A stretch of DNA of 50,653 nucleotides, taken from positions 1,419,454 to 1,470,106 of the forward strand of contig NZ_GG770553.1 of the NCBI RefSeq assembly GCF_000164135.1. The letters are read 5' to 3'. Positions within the stretch are counted from its first letter, which is position 1. Every line of letters starts with the position of its first letter. The stretch is from Mycobacterium parascrofulaceum ATCC BAA-614 (GTDB lineage Bacteria; Actinomycetota; Actinomycetes; Mycobacteriales; Mycobacteriaceae). Positions 7,038 to 16,391 of the stretch are shown here, one piece after another. Made by a program: the position numbers and the translations under genes. Below the pieces are notes generated by a model that was not told where the DNA came from, made no database searches, and saw only the letters and a list, made by a program, of their open reading frames with translations.

Positions 7038-8639
7038 TCAGCCGACCGCCCGGCCGGCGCCCTCCCAGAACTGCGCGCGCACGGCCTTCTTGTCGGGCTT
7101 GCCCAGCGCGGTCACCGGCACCGAGTCGACGACGATCACCTGCTTGGGCGATTGCACCGAGCCCTTGCGCTCCTTGACCGCGGCCTGGATCTCGACGGTC
7201 ACCCGCGTCACCGCCTCGTCGTCGGAGGGGTGGTCGGGCCGCAGCACGATCACCGCGGTGACGGCCTCACCCCACTTCTCGTCCGGCGTGCCGATCACGC
7301 ACACCTGCGCGACGGCCGGGTGCTCGGCGACGACGTCCTCGACCTCGCGCGGGAACACGTTGAACCCGCCCGTAACGATCATGTCCTTGACCCGGTCGAC
7401 GATGAACCAGAAGCCGTCCTCGTCCTCGCGGGCCATGTCGCCGGTGTGCAGCCAGCCGCCGGAGAACGTCTTGGCCGTCTCCTCCGGCAGGTTCCAGTAC
7501 CCGCCGCTCAGCAGCGGTCCGGACACGCAGATCTCGCCGACTTCGCCCTGCGGCACCGGGTTGCCGTCGGCGTCCAGCAGCGCGGTGCGGGCGAACAGCG
7601 TGGGCCGCCCGCACGAGGTGAGCCGCTTCTCGTCGTGGTCCTTCTTGGCCAGGTACGAAATCACCATCGGCGCCTCGGACTGCCCGTAGTACTGGGCGAA
7701 GATCGGACCGAAGCGGCGGATGGCCTCGGCCAGCCGCACCGGGTTCATCGCCGAGGCACCGTAGTAGACCGTCTCCAGCGAGGACAGGTCGCGGGTGTGC
7801 GAATCGGGGTGGTCCATCAACGCGTAGATCATCGACGGCACCAGCATGGTCGCGGTGATCTTCTGCTCCTCGATCACCCGCAGCACCTCGGCCGGGTCGA
7901 ACTTGGTCAAGACCACCAGCTCGCCGCCCTTGATGATCGTCGGCACGAAGAACGCCGCCCCGGCATGCGACAGCGGGGTGCACATCAAAAAGCGCGGGTT
8001 CTCCGGCCACTCCCACTCGGCGAGCTGGATCGTGGTCATCGTGGTGATCGACTGCGCGGTGCCCAGCACCCCCTTGGGCTTGCCGGTGGTGCCGCCGGTG
8101 TACGCCATCCCGCCGATGTGGTCGGGCGGAAGTTCGGCCGCCACCAACGGTTTCGGCGAATACTTCGCGGCCTCGGCGACCAGGTCCACCGCGGAGGCGC
8201 CCAGCGCTTCGGGGACCGGGCCGATGGTCAGGACCTGCTTGAGGCCCGGCACCTTCTCCAGCAGGCCCAGCGCCCGCTCGACGAACATCGGGTTGGGGTC
8301 GATGATCAGCGACGTGACGCCGGCGTCGCCCAGCACGTAGGCGTGGTCGTCCAGGGAGCCCAGCGGGTGCAGCGCCACCCGCCGGTAACCCTGCGTCTGG
8401 CCGGCGCCGATGATCATCAGCACCTCGGGCCGGTTCAGCGACAGCAGCCCGACGGTCGCGCCGGTGCCCGCGCCCAGCGCCTCGAACGCCTGGATGTACT
8501 GGCTGATGCGCTCGGCGAGCTGACCACCGGTCAGCGTGGTGTCGCCCAGATGCAGCACCGGCTTGTCCTTGTTGCGCTTGAGCGCACCGACGGTCAGGTG
8601 TCCGGAATGAATGGGATGGCGCAGCAGCTCGTCACTCAT
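7038..8639 (-). CDS. fadD8: fatty-acid-CoA ligase FadD8
   Basis: A 533-residue adenylate-forming acyl-CoA ligase. Motifs in order: P-loop YTGGTTGKPKG near residue 180, the linker-hinge region GGWLHTGDMAREDEDGFWFIVDRVKD, VTGGFNVFPREVEDVV, and the catalytic lysine in VTALGKPDKKAVR near the C-terminus. Length and order match Rv0551c. The substrate chain length is not readable. Start ATG at 8637-8639; an open frame continuing upstream to 8870 runs through the divergent amidohydrolase and is rejected. The short divergent region upstream contains a perfect match to the KstR operator consensus, suggesting a link to sterol or lipid catabolism. Confidence 0.92.
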   Translation of the reverse strand: MSDELLRHPIHSGHLTVGALKRNKDKPVLHLGDTTLTGGQLAERISQYIQAFEALGAGTGATVGLLSLNRPEVLMIIGAGQTQGYRRVALHPLGSLDDHAYVLGDAGVTSLIIDPNPMFVERALGLLEKVPGLKQVLTIGPVPEALGASAVDLVAEAAKYSPKPLVAAELPPDHIGGMAYTGGTTGKPKGVLGTAQSITTMTTIQLAEWEWPENPRFLMCTPLSHAGAAFFVPTIIKGGELVVLTKFDPAEVLRVIEEQKITATMLVPSMIYALMDHPDSHTRDLSSLETVYYGASAMNPVRLAEAIRRFGPIFAQYYGQSEAPMVISYLAKKDHDEKRLTSCGRPTLFARTALLDADGNPVPQGEVGEICVSGPLLSGGYWNLPEETAKTFSGGWLHTGDMAREDEDGFWFIVDRVKDMIVTGGFNVFPREVEDVVAEHPAVAQVCVIGTPDEKWGEAVTAVIVLRPDHPSDDEAVTRVTVEIQAAVKERKGSVQSPKQVIVVDSVPVTALGKPDKKAVRAQFWEGAGRAVG

Positions 8640-8650
8640 GTTGGCAAGAC

Positions 8651-8664
8651 TAGAACGTGTTGCA
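8651..8664. promoter_or_regulatory. KstR-type operator match upstream of fadD8
   Basis: TAGAACGTGTTGCA fits the published KstR consensus TNNAACNNGTTNNA at every fixed position. It lies 11 bases before the fadD8 start and 51 bases before the divergent amidohydrolase start, where a TetR-type repressor could block either promoter. Only the match is seen; binding is inferred. Confidence 0.5.
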
Positions 8665-8715
8665 ATTCGGGTCAGCCGGGCCCTCCGTGACACCGGACCA
8701 CTAGCATCCCTGCTC

Positions 8716-10320
8716 ATGGCCGCCGCAGATCTCGTCATCACCGGAACCGTGCTGACCGTCGACGAGAAGCGGCCCACCGCCGAGGCGCTCGCCGTCGCCG
8801 ACGGGCGGATCGTCGCCGTCGGCAGCCGGTCGGACGTCGAGGCGTACGTCGGCCCCGGCACCCACACCATCGACGTCGGTGACGGCTGCGTGATGCCGGG
8901 ATTCGTTGAGGCGCACGGTCATCCGCTGATGGAGGCGCTCGCGCTCTCGGACCGCATCGTCGACATCCGGCCAGTCACCATCCGGGAGGCCGACGACGTC
9001 GTCGCCGCGGTCCGCCGCGAGGTCGCCGCCAGGGGAGCGGCCGGCGCCTACCTCAACGGCTGGGATCCGCTGCTGCAGGACGGCCTGCCCCAGCCGACGC
9101 TGGCCTGGCTCGACGAGATCGCCCCGGGCGGGCCGCTGGTCATCATCCACAACTCCGGGCACAAGGCCTACTTCAACTCGCACGCGGCCGAGCGCGCCGG
9201 CCTGACCCGTGACACCCCGGATCCCAAGGGCGCCCGGTTCGGCCGCGACGCGCGCGGCGACCTGGACGGCACCGCCGAGGAAACGGGCGCGGTGTTCCCG
9301 TTGCTGGCCGGGGCCATCGCGCCCGCCGACTACCCGGCGATGCTGCTGGCCGAATGCGCCCGGCTGAACCGCGCCGGCCTGACCACCTGCTCGGAGATGG
9401 CCTTCGACCCGGCGTTCGGGCCGGCGGTCTCCCGACTGAGCGGCGAGCTGACGGTCCGGCTGCGCACCTACGAGATCTCCAACCCGCGGATGCGCACCGA
9501 CGCCACCCCCGGCCAGGGCGACGACATGCTCCGTCAGGTCGGCATCAAGATCTGGGTGGACGGCTCCCCGTGGGTCGGCAACATCGACCTGTCCTTCCCC
9601 TACCTGGACACCGCCGCCACCCGCGCCATCGGCGTGACTCCCGGATCCTGCGGATGCGCCAACTACACCCGCGAGCAGCTGACCGAGATCGTCGAGGCCT
9701 ACCTCCCGCTGGGCTGGCAGATGGCCTGCCACGTGCAGGGCGACGCCGGGGTGGACACCATCCTGGACGTCTACGAGGAAGCGTTGCGCCGCCATCCGCG
9801 CGACGATCACCGGTTGCGGCTCGAGCACGTCGGCGCCATCCGGCCCGAGCAGCTGCAGCGGGCCGCCGGCCTCGGGGTCACCTGCAGCATCTTCGTCGAC
9901 CAGATCCACTACTGGGGCGACATCATCGTCGACGGGCTGTTCGGTCCCGAGCGTGGATCCCGTTGGATGCCAGCGGGTTCCGCGGTGGCCACCGGCATGC
10001 GCATCTCGCTGCACAACGACCCGCCGGTCACGCCCGAGGAGCCGCTGCGCAACATCAGCGTCGCCGTGACGCGGACGGCGCCCAGCGGCCGGGTGCTGGC
10101 ACCCGAGGAGCGGCTGACGGTCGAGCAGGCGATCCGCGCGCAGACCATCGACGCGGCCTGGCAGCTGTTCGCCGACGACGTGATCGGCTCGCTGGAGGTC
10201 GGCAAGTACGCCGACCTGGTGGTGCTCTCGGCCGACCCGCGGACCGTGCCGCCCGAGCGGATCGCCGACCTGGAGGTGCGCGCGACGTATCTGGCGGGCC
10301 GCCGGGTCTACGGCCGGTGA
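8716..10320 (+). CDS. amidohydrolase family protein, YtcJ-like (Rv0552-like)
   Basis: A 534-residue metal-dependent hydrolase of the amidohydrolase-3 type. The amino beta-sandwich (ITGTVLTVDEKRPTAEALAV) leads to the metal motif GFVEAHGHP (HxH), later HNSGHK, KIWVDGSPW, CHVQGDAG, RLEHVG with metal-binding His, and SLHNDPPVTPEEP near the catalytic Asp. The carboxy sandwich returns with IGSLEVGKYADLVVLS. YtcJ-like enzymes cleave exocyclic amides or esters; no specific substrate is indicated. Start ATG at 8716-8718; longer in-frame sequence covers the divergent promoter. Its stop overlaps the menC start by four bases (GTGA), so it heads the rightward menC-bpoC run. Confidence 0.85.
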   Translation: MAAADLVITGTVLTVDEKRPTAEALAVADGRIVAVGSRSDVEAYVGPGTHTIDVGDGCVMPGFVEAHGHPLMEALALSDRIVDIRPVTIREADDVVAAVRREVAARGAAGAYLNGWDPLLQDGLPQPTLAWLDEIAPGGPLVIIHNSGHKAYFNSHAAERAGLTRDTPDPKGARFGRDARGDLDGTAEETGAVFPLLAGAIAPADYPAMLLAECARLNRAGLTTCSEMAFDPAFGPAVSRLSGELTVRLRTYEISNPRMRTDATPGQGDDMLRQVGIKIWVDGSPWVGNIDLSFPYLDTAATRAIGVTPGSCGCANYTREQLTEIVEAYLPLGWQMACHVQGDAGVDTILDVYEEALRRHPRDDHRLRLEHVGAIRPEQLQRAAGLGVTCSIFVDQIHYWGDIIVDGLFGPERGSRWMPAGSAVATGMRISLHNDPPVTPEEPLRNISVAVTRTAPSGRVLAPEERLTVEQAIRAQTIDAAWQLFADDVIGSLEVGKYADLVVLSADPRTVPPERIADLEVRATYLAGRRVYGR

Positions 10321-11297
10321 GGCCTCCCCTCGACGAGCTGCTCGACCGCCTGCACGTGGTCGCGCTGCCGATGCGGGTGCGGTTCCGCGGCATCACCACC
10401 CGCGAGGTCGCCCTCATCGAGGGCCCCGCGGGCTGGGGCGAGTTCGGCGCCTTCCTGGAATACGCGCCGCCCGAGGCGGCGCACTGGCTGGCGTCGGCGA
10501 TCGAGGCCGCCTACCGCGAGCCGCCGCCGCCGCGGCGCGACCGCATCCCGATCAACGCCACCGTGCCGGCCGTCCCCGCCGCCGCCGTCCCCGAGGTGCT
10601 GGCCCGGTTCCCCGGGGCGCGCACGGCCAAGGTGAAGGTCGCCGAGCCCGGCCAGACGCTGGCCGACGACGTCGACCGCGTCAACGCCGTGCGCGAGCTC
10701 GTGCCGACCGTGCGGGTGGACGCCAACGGCGGCTGGAGCGTCGAGCAGGCGGCGCGGGCGGCCGCCGCCCTGACCGCCGACGGCCCGCTGGAGTACCTCG
10801 AACAACCGTGCGCGACCGTCGACGAATTGTCGGCCCTGCGCCGCCGACCGGACATGCGACGCGTGCCGATCGCCGCCGACGAGAGCATCCGCAAGGCCGA
10901 CGACCCGCTGGCCGTGGTCCGCGCCCGCGCCGCCGACATCGCCGTGCTGAAAGTCGCGCCGCTGGGCGGCATTTCGGCCATGCTGTCGATCGCCGCCCAG
11001 ATCGACATCCCCGTGGTGGTCTCCAGCGCCATCGATTCCGCGGTGGGCATCGCCGCGGGGCTGGCCGCCGCCGCGGCGCTGCCGGTGCTGCGGCACGCGT
11101 GCGGGCTGGGCACCGGCGGGCTGTTCGTCGAGGACGTCGCCGACGTCGCCGCGCCCGTCGACGGCGCCCTGGCGGTCGGGCCCGTCACGCCCGATCCGGC
11201 GCGGTTGCGGACCCTGGCCGCGCCCCCGGAGCGGCGCCGGTGGTGGATCGACCGGGTCACGGCCTGCCACGCGCTCCTTGTACCGTCGACCGAGTGA
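10317..11297 (+). CDS. menC: o-succinylbenzoate synthase MenC
   Basis: A 326-residue enolase-superfamily enzyme that dehydrates SHCHC to o-succinylbenzoate. The acid-base and metal residues are readable: the KxK pair in AKVKVAEPG, Asp in VRVDANGGWS, Glu in EYLEQPC, Asp in IAADESI and the second lysine in VLKVAPLGG. This arrangement is that of the actinobacterial MenC group, and length equals Rv0553 as I recall. Start is GTG at 10317-10319, overlapping the upstream TGA; its own stop overlaps the next gene by four bases, showing a translationally coupled chain amidohydrolase - menC - bpoC. The C-terminus is Ala/Pro-rich without function. Confidence 0.93.
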   Translation: MRPPLDELLDRLHVVALPMRVRFRGITTREVALIEGPAGWGEFGAFLEYAPPEAAHWLASAIEAAYREPPPPRRDRIPINATVPAVPAAAVPEVLARFPGARTAKVKVAEPGQTLADDVDRVNAVRELVPTVRVDANGGWSVEQAARAAAALTADGPLEYLEQPCATVDELSALRRRPDMRRVPIAADESIRKADDPLAVVRARAADIAVLKVAPLGGISAMLSIAAQIDIPVVVSSAIDSAVGIAAGLAAAAALPVLRHACGLGTGGLFVEDVADVAAPVDGALAVGPVTPDPARLRTLAAPPERRRWWIDRVTACHALLVPSTE

Positions 11298-12076
11298 TCA
11301 ACCTGGCTTACGACGACCGCGGCTCCGGCGAGCCGGTCGTGTTCATCAGCGGCCACGGCGGAGCCGGCCGGACCTGGCACCCCTATCAGGTCCCCGCGTT
11401 CCTGGAGGCCGGCTACCGCGTCATCACCTTCGACAACCGCGGGATCGGCGCCACCGAGAACGCCCAGGGATTCACCACGCAGACCATGGTCGCCGACACC
11501 GCGGCGCTGATCGAGGGCCTGAACGCCGCGCCCGCCCGCATCGTCGGGATGTCGATGGGGGCGTTCATCGCCCAGGAACTCATGCTCGCGCGGCCCGAAC
11601 TCGTCAGCTCCGCGGTGCTGATGGGCACCCGGGGCCGCATGGACAAGACCCGCGAGTTCTTCCGCGACGCCGAGGCCGAGCTGGCCGACGCCGGTGTCCA
11701 GGTGCCGAGCTCGTACGAGGCGAAAATCCGCTTGCTGGAAAACTTTTCGCACAAGACGCTCAACGACGACGTCGCGGTGGCGGACTGGATCGCGATGTTT
11801 TCCATGTGGCCGGTCAAGTCCACGCCGGGGACGCGGTGCCAGCTGGATATCGCCCCCTACACCAATCGGCTGCCGGCCTATCGCAGCATCGCGACGCCGG
11901 TCCTGGTGATCGGCTTCTCCGACGACGTGCTGACGCCCCCCTACCTGGGGCGTGAGGTCGCCGACGCGCTGCCCAACGGCCGCTACGTGCAGATCCCCGA
12001 CGCCGGCCACCTCGGGTTCTTCGAGCGCCCGGACGCCGTCAACGAGGCGGTGCTGAAGTTCTTCGCCGGCAACTGA
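11294..12076 (+). CDS. bpoC: alpha/beta hydrolase BpoC, MenH candidate (Rv0554-like)
   Basis: A 260-residue alpha/beta-hydrolase. The oxyanion region is ISGHGGAGRTW, the nucleophile serine is in GMSMGAF, the acid is in GFSDDVLTP and the histidine in DAGHLGFF. Annotated historically as a bromoperoxidase, but the triad indicates an esterase-type or lyase-type hydrolase without metal or haem. It lies between menC and menD and is coupled to menC by a GTGA overlap; MenH, the step that makes SHCHC from SEPHCHC, belongs to this fold and no other MenH is seen nearby. Assignment as MenH is inference from fold and position. Confidence 0.85.
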   Translation: MINLAYDDRGSGEPVVFISGHGGAGRTWHPYQVPAFLEAGYRVITFDNRGIGATENAQGFTTQTMVADTAALIEGLNAAPARIVGMSMGAFIAQELMLARPELVSSAVLMGTRGRMDKTREFFRDAEAELADAGVQVPSSYEAKIRLLENFSHKTLNDDVAVADWIAMFSMWPVKSTPGTRCQLDIAPYTNRLPAYRSIATPVLVIGFSDDVLTPPYLGREVADALPNGRYVQIPDAGHLGFFERPDAVNEAVLKFFAGN

Positions 12077-12130
12077 GACCGGCAACCCGACGTCGGGCGC
12101 CCGGCTCGCGGGTTGTGACAGGCTGTAGTG

Positions 12131-13768
12131 GTGAACCCCTCGACGACACAGGCGCGCGTCGTCGTTGACGAGCTGATTCGCGGCGGCGTCCGCGACGTGG
12201 TGCTGTGCCCCGGCTCGCGAAACGCGCCGCTCGCGTTCGCGCTGGCCGACGCCGACAGCGCCGGCCGCATCCGGTTGCACGTCCGCATCGACGAGCGCAC
12301 CGCCGGCTACCTGGCCATCGGGCTGGCGATCGCCGCGGGCGCCCCGGTGTGCGTCGCGATGACGTCGGGGACCGCCGTGGCCAACCTCGGCCCGGCCGTG
12401 GTGGAGGCGAACTACGCGCGGGTGCCGCTGATCGTGTTGTCGGCCAACCGGCCCTACGAAATGCTGGGCACCGGGGCCAACCAGACCATGGAGCAGCTGG
12501 GGTACTTCGGCACCCAGGTGCGCGCCGCCATCAGCCTCGGCCTGGCGGAGGACGCCCCCGAACGGCTGGACGCCCTCAACGCCACCTGGCGCTCGGCGAC
12601 GTGTCGAGTCCTGGTGGCCGCCACGGGGTCTCGCGCCGCCAACGCCGGCCCCGTGCAGTTCGACATCCCGCTGCGCGAACCGCTGGTGCCGGATCCCGAG
12701 CCCCGCGGCGCCGCGATCCCGCCGGGCCGGCCGGGGGGACGGCCGTGGACCTACACGCCGCCGGTCACGTTCGACCAGCCGCTGGACATCGACGTGACGC
12801 CCGACACGGTCGTCATCGCCGGTCACGGCGCCGGCGCGCACCCCAACCTCGCGGAGTTGCCGACCGTCGCCGAGCCGACGGCACCGGCCCCCGGCAACCC
12901 CTTGCACCCGCTGGCCCTGCCGCTGCTGCGCCCCAAGCAGGTGATCATGCTCGGCCGCCCGACCCTGCACCGGCCGGTGTCCGCGCTGCTGGCCGACCCC
13001 AAGGTGCCGGTGTACGCGCTGACCACCGGACCGCGCTGGCCGGACGTCTCGGGCAACTCACAGGCGACCGGCACCCGGGCGGTCACCACCGGGACCCCGA
13101 ACCCCGCCTGGCTGACGCGCTGCGCGGAGATCAACCGGCACGCGAACGACGCGGTGCGCGGTCAACTCGAGGCCCACCCGCTCACCACCGGTCTGCACGT
13201 CGCGGCGGCCGTGGCCGACGCGCTGCGCCCGGGGGACCAGCTGGTGCTCGGCGCGTCCAACCCCGTCCGCGACGCGGCGCTGGTCGGCCTGGACACCCAC
13301 GGCATCCGGGTCCGCTCCAACCGCGGGGTCGCGGGCATCGACGGCACCGTCTCCACCGCGATCGGGGCCGCTTTGGCGCATGAGGGGGCCCACGACGGCC
13401 GCACCGTCGCGCTGATCGGCGACCTGACGTTCGTCCACGACAGCTCCGGGCTGCTGATCGGCCCCACCGAGCCGACCCCGCGCCGGCTGACCATCGTGGT
13501 CTCCAACGACAACGGCGGCGGCATCTTCGAACTGCTCGAGCAGGGCGACCCGCGGTTCTCCGACGTGTCCTCGCGGATCTTCGGGACGCCGCACGACGTC
13601 GACGTCGGCGCGCTGTGCCGCGCCTATCACGTGGAGAGCCGCCAGATCGAGGTCGACCAGCTCAGCGCGGCCCTCGACGAACCGGCGGCCGGCATGCGGG
13701 TGCTGGAGGTCAAGGCGGACCGGTCCTCGCTGCGGCAACTGCATGCCGCCATCAAGGCGGCCCTGTGA
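12131..13768 (+). CDS. menD: SEPHCHC synthase MenD
   Basis: A 545-residue thiamine-diphosphate enzyme that joins isochorismate and 2-oxoglutarate, the first committed step. The N-terminal PYR domain carries [14 protein letters not shown] and the activating glutamate in [13 protein letters not shown]; the PP domain carries [13 protein letters not shown] and [11 protein letters not shown], the ThDP/magnesium motif. Close in sequence and length to Rv0555. Two adjacent GTG codons (12128 and 12131) could start it; the second gives the [11 protein letters not shown] start seen in the orthologue. It is 54 bases after bpoC, in the same direction. Confidence 0.94.
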   Translation: MNPSTTQARVVVDELIRGGVRDVVLCPGSRNAPLAFALADADSAGRIRLHVRIDERTAGYLAIGLAIAAGAPVCVAMTSGTAVANLGPAVVEANYARVPLIVLSANRPYEMLGTGANQTMEQLGYFGTQVRAAISLGLAEDAPERLDALNATWRSATCRVLVAATGSRAANAGPVQFDIPLREPLVPDPEPRGAAIPPGRPGGRPWTYTPPVTFDQPLDIDVTPDTVVIAGHGAGAHPNLAELPTVAEPTAPAPGNPLHPLALPLLRPKQVIMLGRPTLHRPVSALLADPKVPVYALTTGPRWPDVSGNSQATGTRAVTTGTPNPAWLTRCAEINRHANDAVRGQLEAHPLTTGLHVAAAVADALRPGDQLVLGASNPVRDAALVGLDTHGIRVRSNRGVAGIDGTVSTAIGAALAHEGAHDGRTVALIGDLTFVHDSSGLLIGPTEPTPRRLTIVVSNDNGGGIFELLEQGDPRFSDVSSRIFGTPHDVDVGALCRAYHVESRQIEVDQLSAALDEPAAGMRVLEVKADRSSLRQLHAAIKAAL

Positions 13769-13775
13769 GCGGCTC

Positions 13776-14309
13776 GTGAACCGCGCGAAAAGGCTGCTGC
13801 ACATCCTGATTCACGGTCGCAGCGACCGGCCGCCGAACACCCCGTCGCGGATTGCGTTGCGCTGGGCCCGGATCGCGGTGTTGATCGTGACCGGCTTGGT
13901 CACGCTGCAGTCGGTGCTGTTGGTCGCCGGCGCCTGGCGCGACGACCTGGCGATCGGACACAACATGGGGGTGGCGCAGGCGGAGGTGCTCAGCGCCGGG
14001 CAGCGGCGCTCCACCATCGAATTCGTCACACCCGAGCGCGTCACGTACCGTCCGGAGCTCGGCGTGTTGTATCCGTCACATCTGGCGACGGGGATGCGGA
14101 TCTACGTCGAGTACAACAAGAACGATCCCAATCTGGTTCGCGTGCAGCATCGCAATGCCGGGCTGGCCATCATCCCGGCGGGGTCGATCGCGGTGGTGTG
14201 CTGGCTGGTCGCGGCGGCGCTGCTGGTCGGCCTGGCGCTGCTGGACAAGCTGCTGGACCGGCGCGCGGAGGGGTCCGACCAGCAGATTTCGCACGACGTA
14301 TGCCCTTAG
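13776..14309 (+). CDS. membrane protein of DUF3592 type (Rv0556-like)
   Basis: A 177-residue protein with two membrane spans, about residues 29-50 (IAVLIVTGLVTLQSVLLVAG) and 131-156 (IIPAGSIAVVCWLVAAALLVGLALL), flanking an extracytoplasmic segment of roughly 80 residues with a beta-rich character (RRSTIEFVTPERVTYRPE ... GMRIYVEYNKNDPNLVRVQ). That arrangement is the DUF3592 type. Start GTG at 13776, eight bases after the menD stop; a longer frame from 13743 overlaps menD. Function unknown. Tight spacing puts it in the menD transcript, as Rv0556 is with Rv0555. Confidence 0.8.
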   Translation: MNRAKRLLHILIHGRSDRPPNTPSRIALRWARIAVLIVTGLVTLQSVLLVAGAWRDDLAIGHNMGVAQAEVLSAGQRRSTIEFVTPERVTYRPELGVLYPSHLATGMRIYVEYNKNDPNLVRVQHRNAGLAIIPAGSIAVVCWLVAAALLVGLALLDKLLDRRAEGSDQQISHDVCP

Positions 14310-14347
14310 GCAACCTTGCCGAAAGTCGGCGCTGACACTGTGGTGTC

Positions 14348-15502
14348 GTGCGCGTTGCCATCGTCGCCGAATCGTTCCTGCCGGAAGTCAATGGTGTCAG
14401 CAACTCGGTGATCCGGGTGCTGGAGCATTTGCGCCGGACCGGCCACGAAGCCCTCGTCATCGCCCCGGACACCCCTCCCGGTGGCGTCCCGGCGGATCGC
14501 ATCTACGACGGGATCCGGGTGCATCGGGTGCCCTCGCGCATGTTCCCCAAGGTGACCACGCTGCCGCTGGGCGTGCCCACGCCGCGGATGGTGAGCGTGC
14601 TGCGCGGATTCGACCCGCACGTCGTGCATCTGGCCTCGCCCGCCCTGCTGGGCTACGGCGGGGTGAAGGCGGCGCGCTGGTTGGGTGTGCCGACGGTGGC
14701 GGTGTACCAAACGGACGTCCCGGGTTTCGCGGCGAGCTACGGCATTCCGATGACGGCGCGGGCCGCGTGGGCGTGGTTCCGCCACCTGCACAGCCTGGCC
14801 GACCGTACCCTGGCGCCGTCCAGTGTGACGATGGAATCGCTCGTGGCACATCGCTTTCCGAGGGTGCACCGGTGGGCTCGCGGGGTGGACGTGCTGCGGT
14901 TCGCCCCGTCCGGGCGTGACGAGGCGCTGCGACGCGGGTGGTCGCCGCATGGCAAGCCGATCGTCGGCTTCGTGGGCCGGCTGGCGCCCGAGAAGCACGT
15001 CGAGCGGCTGGTTCCGTTGGCGGCGCGCGACGACGTGCAACTGGTCATCGTCGGCGACGGCGTCGACCGCAAGAAGTTGCAGAAGGCCATGCCGACAGCG
15101 GTTTTCACGGGTGCGTTGTACGGCGACGAACTCGCCGCGGCGTACGCCAGCATGGACGTCTTCGTGCATCCCGGCGAGCACGAGACGTTTTGCCAAGTCG
15201 TGCAGGAAGCGCTGGCGTCGGGGTTGCCGGTCATCGCCCCCGACGCCGGCGGCCCACGCGACCTCGTCACGCCGTGGCGCACCGGTTTGTTACTGGGCGT
15301 CGACGAGTTCGAGGCGAAGTTGCCGGCCGCCGTCACCCATCTGATCGACCAACGACAGCGCTACGCACTGGCCGCGCGGCGCAGCGTGCTCGGCCGCAGC
15401 TGGCCGGTCATCTGCGACGAGCTGCTCGGCCACTACGAGGCGGTGCTCTCCCCGTTCACCCGCCGGCGGATGTTCGCCAAGCGGTACGCACAGGGCGAGT
15501 GA
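14348..15502 (+). CDS. mgtA: GDP-mannose-dependent alpha-mannosyltransferase MgtA
   Basis: A 384-residue GT4 (GT-B fold) glycosyltransferase, formerly called PimB. The N-terminal [19 protein letters not shown] and [20 protein letters not shown] form the acceptor domain; [20 protein letters not shown] and the donor-binding EX7E segment within [19 protein letters not shown] form the GDP-mannose domain. In M. tuberculosis and Corynebacterium the orthologue mannosylates a glucuronosyl-diacylglycerol glycolipid on the inner face of the membrane. Start GTG at 14348, matching the VRVAIVAE start. It ends eight bases from a converging SDR pseudogene that is not present at this place in M. tuberculosis as I recall. 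Confidence 0.9.
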   Translation: MRVAIVAESFLPEVNGVSNSVIRVLEHLRRTGHEALVIAPDTPPGGVPADRIYDGIRVHRVPSRMFPKVTTLPLGVPTPRMVSVLRGFDPHVVHLASPALLGYGGVKAARWLGVPTVAVYQTDVPGFAASYGIPMTARAAWAWFRHLHSLADRTLAPSSVTMESLVAHRFPRVHRWARGVDVLRFAPSGRDEALRRGWSPHGKPIVGFVGRLAPEKHVERLVPLAARDDVQLVIVGDGVDRKKLQKAMPTAVFTGALYGDELAAAYASMDVFVHPGEHETFCQVVQEALASGLPVIAPDAGGPRDLVTPWRTGLLLGVDEFEAKLPAAVTHLIDQRQRYALAARRSVLGRSWPVICDELLGHYEAVLSPFTRRRMFAKRYAQGE

Positions 15503-15510
15503 ACCGGCGG

Positions 15511-16336
15511 TCAGCCCTGCGCGAGCTCCGCGACGGGCTGCCACTCCGCCCAGGTGCGGAGCCGGCTCTCGTAGTCTGCCTTGGCCGTCTCCAGCGGAGA
15601 CGAGCCGAAAAACACTCGCAGCGGCGGCTTCTCGGCGTCGACCACCCGCAGCAGGCGCGGCCGCTGAGGCCTCCGGATTTCCCGGGCTGGCCCACCGCCT
15701 GCTGCGCTCGGCCTGCACGGCGGCGCGAACGTCGTCGTATGCCGGCAGCGGATCGGCGTGCCTCGCCGAGTCCCCGGCCCAGTCGGTGTCGAAGCCGCCC
15801 GGCTCGATCAGCGTGACGTGCACGCCGAACGGGGCGACCTCCTGCGCCAGCGCCTGCGAAAACCCTTCCAGCGCCCACTTCGACGCGTGATACATGCCGA
15901 CCAACGGGAACGCCGTGATGCCCCCGATCGAGGACACCTGGATGATGTGCCCGCTGCCCTGCTCGCGCAGGTACGGCAGCGCGGCCTGGGTGATCCACAG
16001 CGCCCCAAAGACATTCGTCTCGATCTGATCGCGCGCCTCTTGCTGGGAGAGTTCCTCGATGAACCCGAACTGGCCGTAGCCCGCGTTGTTCACGACAATG
16101 TCGAGACGCCCGAAGTGGTCGCGCGCCTGCTTGACCGCGGCGAAGTCCGCGTTCCGGTCGGTGACGTCCAGCCGGATGGGCAACAGGGCGTCGCCGTAGC
16201 GCTCGGCCAGGTCGTCCAGCGATGCCGTGTTGCGTGCCGTCGCAGCGACCCTGTCGCCGCGCTCCAGCGCCGCTGCGGCCCACGCCCGTCCGAAGCCCCG
16301 CGATGTACCGGTGATAAACCAAACTTTTTCAGGCAC
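15511..16336 (-). pseudogene. short-chain dehydrogenase, frameshifted near its 3' end
   Basis: The frame starting at GTG 16336 encodes a normal [22 protein letters not shown] with the cofactor loop, LDVTDR, NNAGYGQFG, VSSIGG and the catalytic YHASK. It stays in frame through WASPGNPEASAAA, then loses the family sequence. The expected continuation LLRVVDAEKPPLRVFFG ... WAEWQPVAELAQG with a stop at 15511 is present one frame over. The switch lies near 15653-15662, where one extra C in GCGCCTGCTG would explain it. Read as it stands the protein runs on to 15290 inside mgtA. Either a real frameshift or a sequencing error. Confidence 0.75.
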
Positions 16337-16391
16337 CCGTGTTGCAACGCCGATCCCGCCACCTAATTCCCTCCCGGGTAGCGTCTTCGTC

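Noticed and set aside
8701..10014. A 437-codon leftward frame opposite the amidohydrolase
   Set aside because: It is the antisense shadow of a clear enzyme gene, common in very GC-rich DNA; it has no recognisable motif.
13743..13775. Upstream extension of the DUF3592 gene start
   Set aside because: It overlaps the end of menD and adds a basic stretch absent from the orthologue as I recall it; GTG 13776 is preferred.
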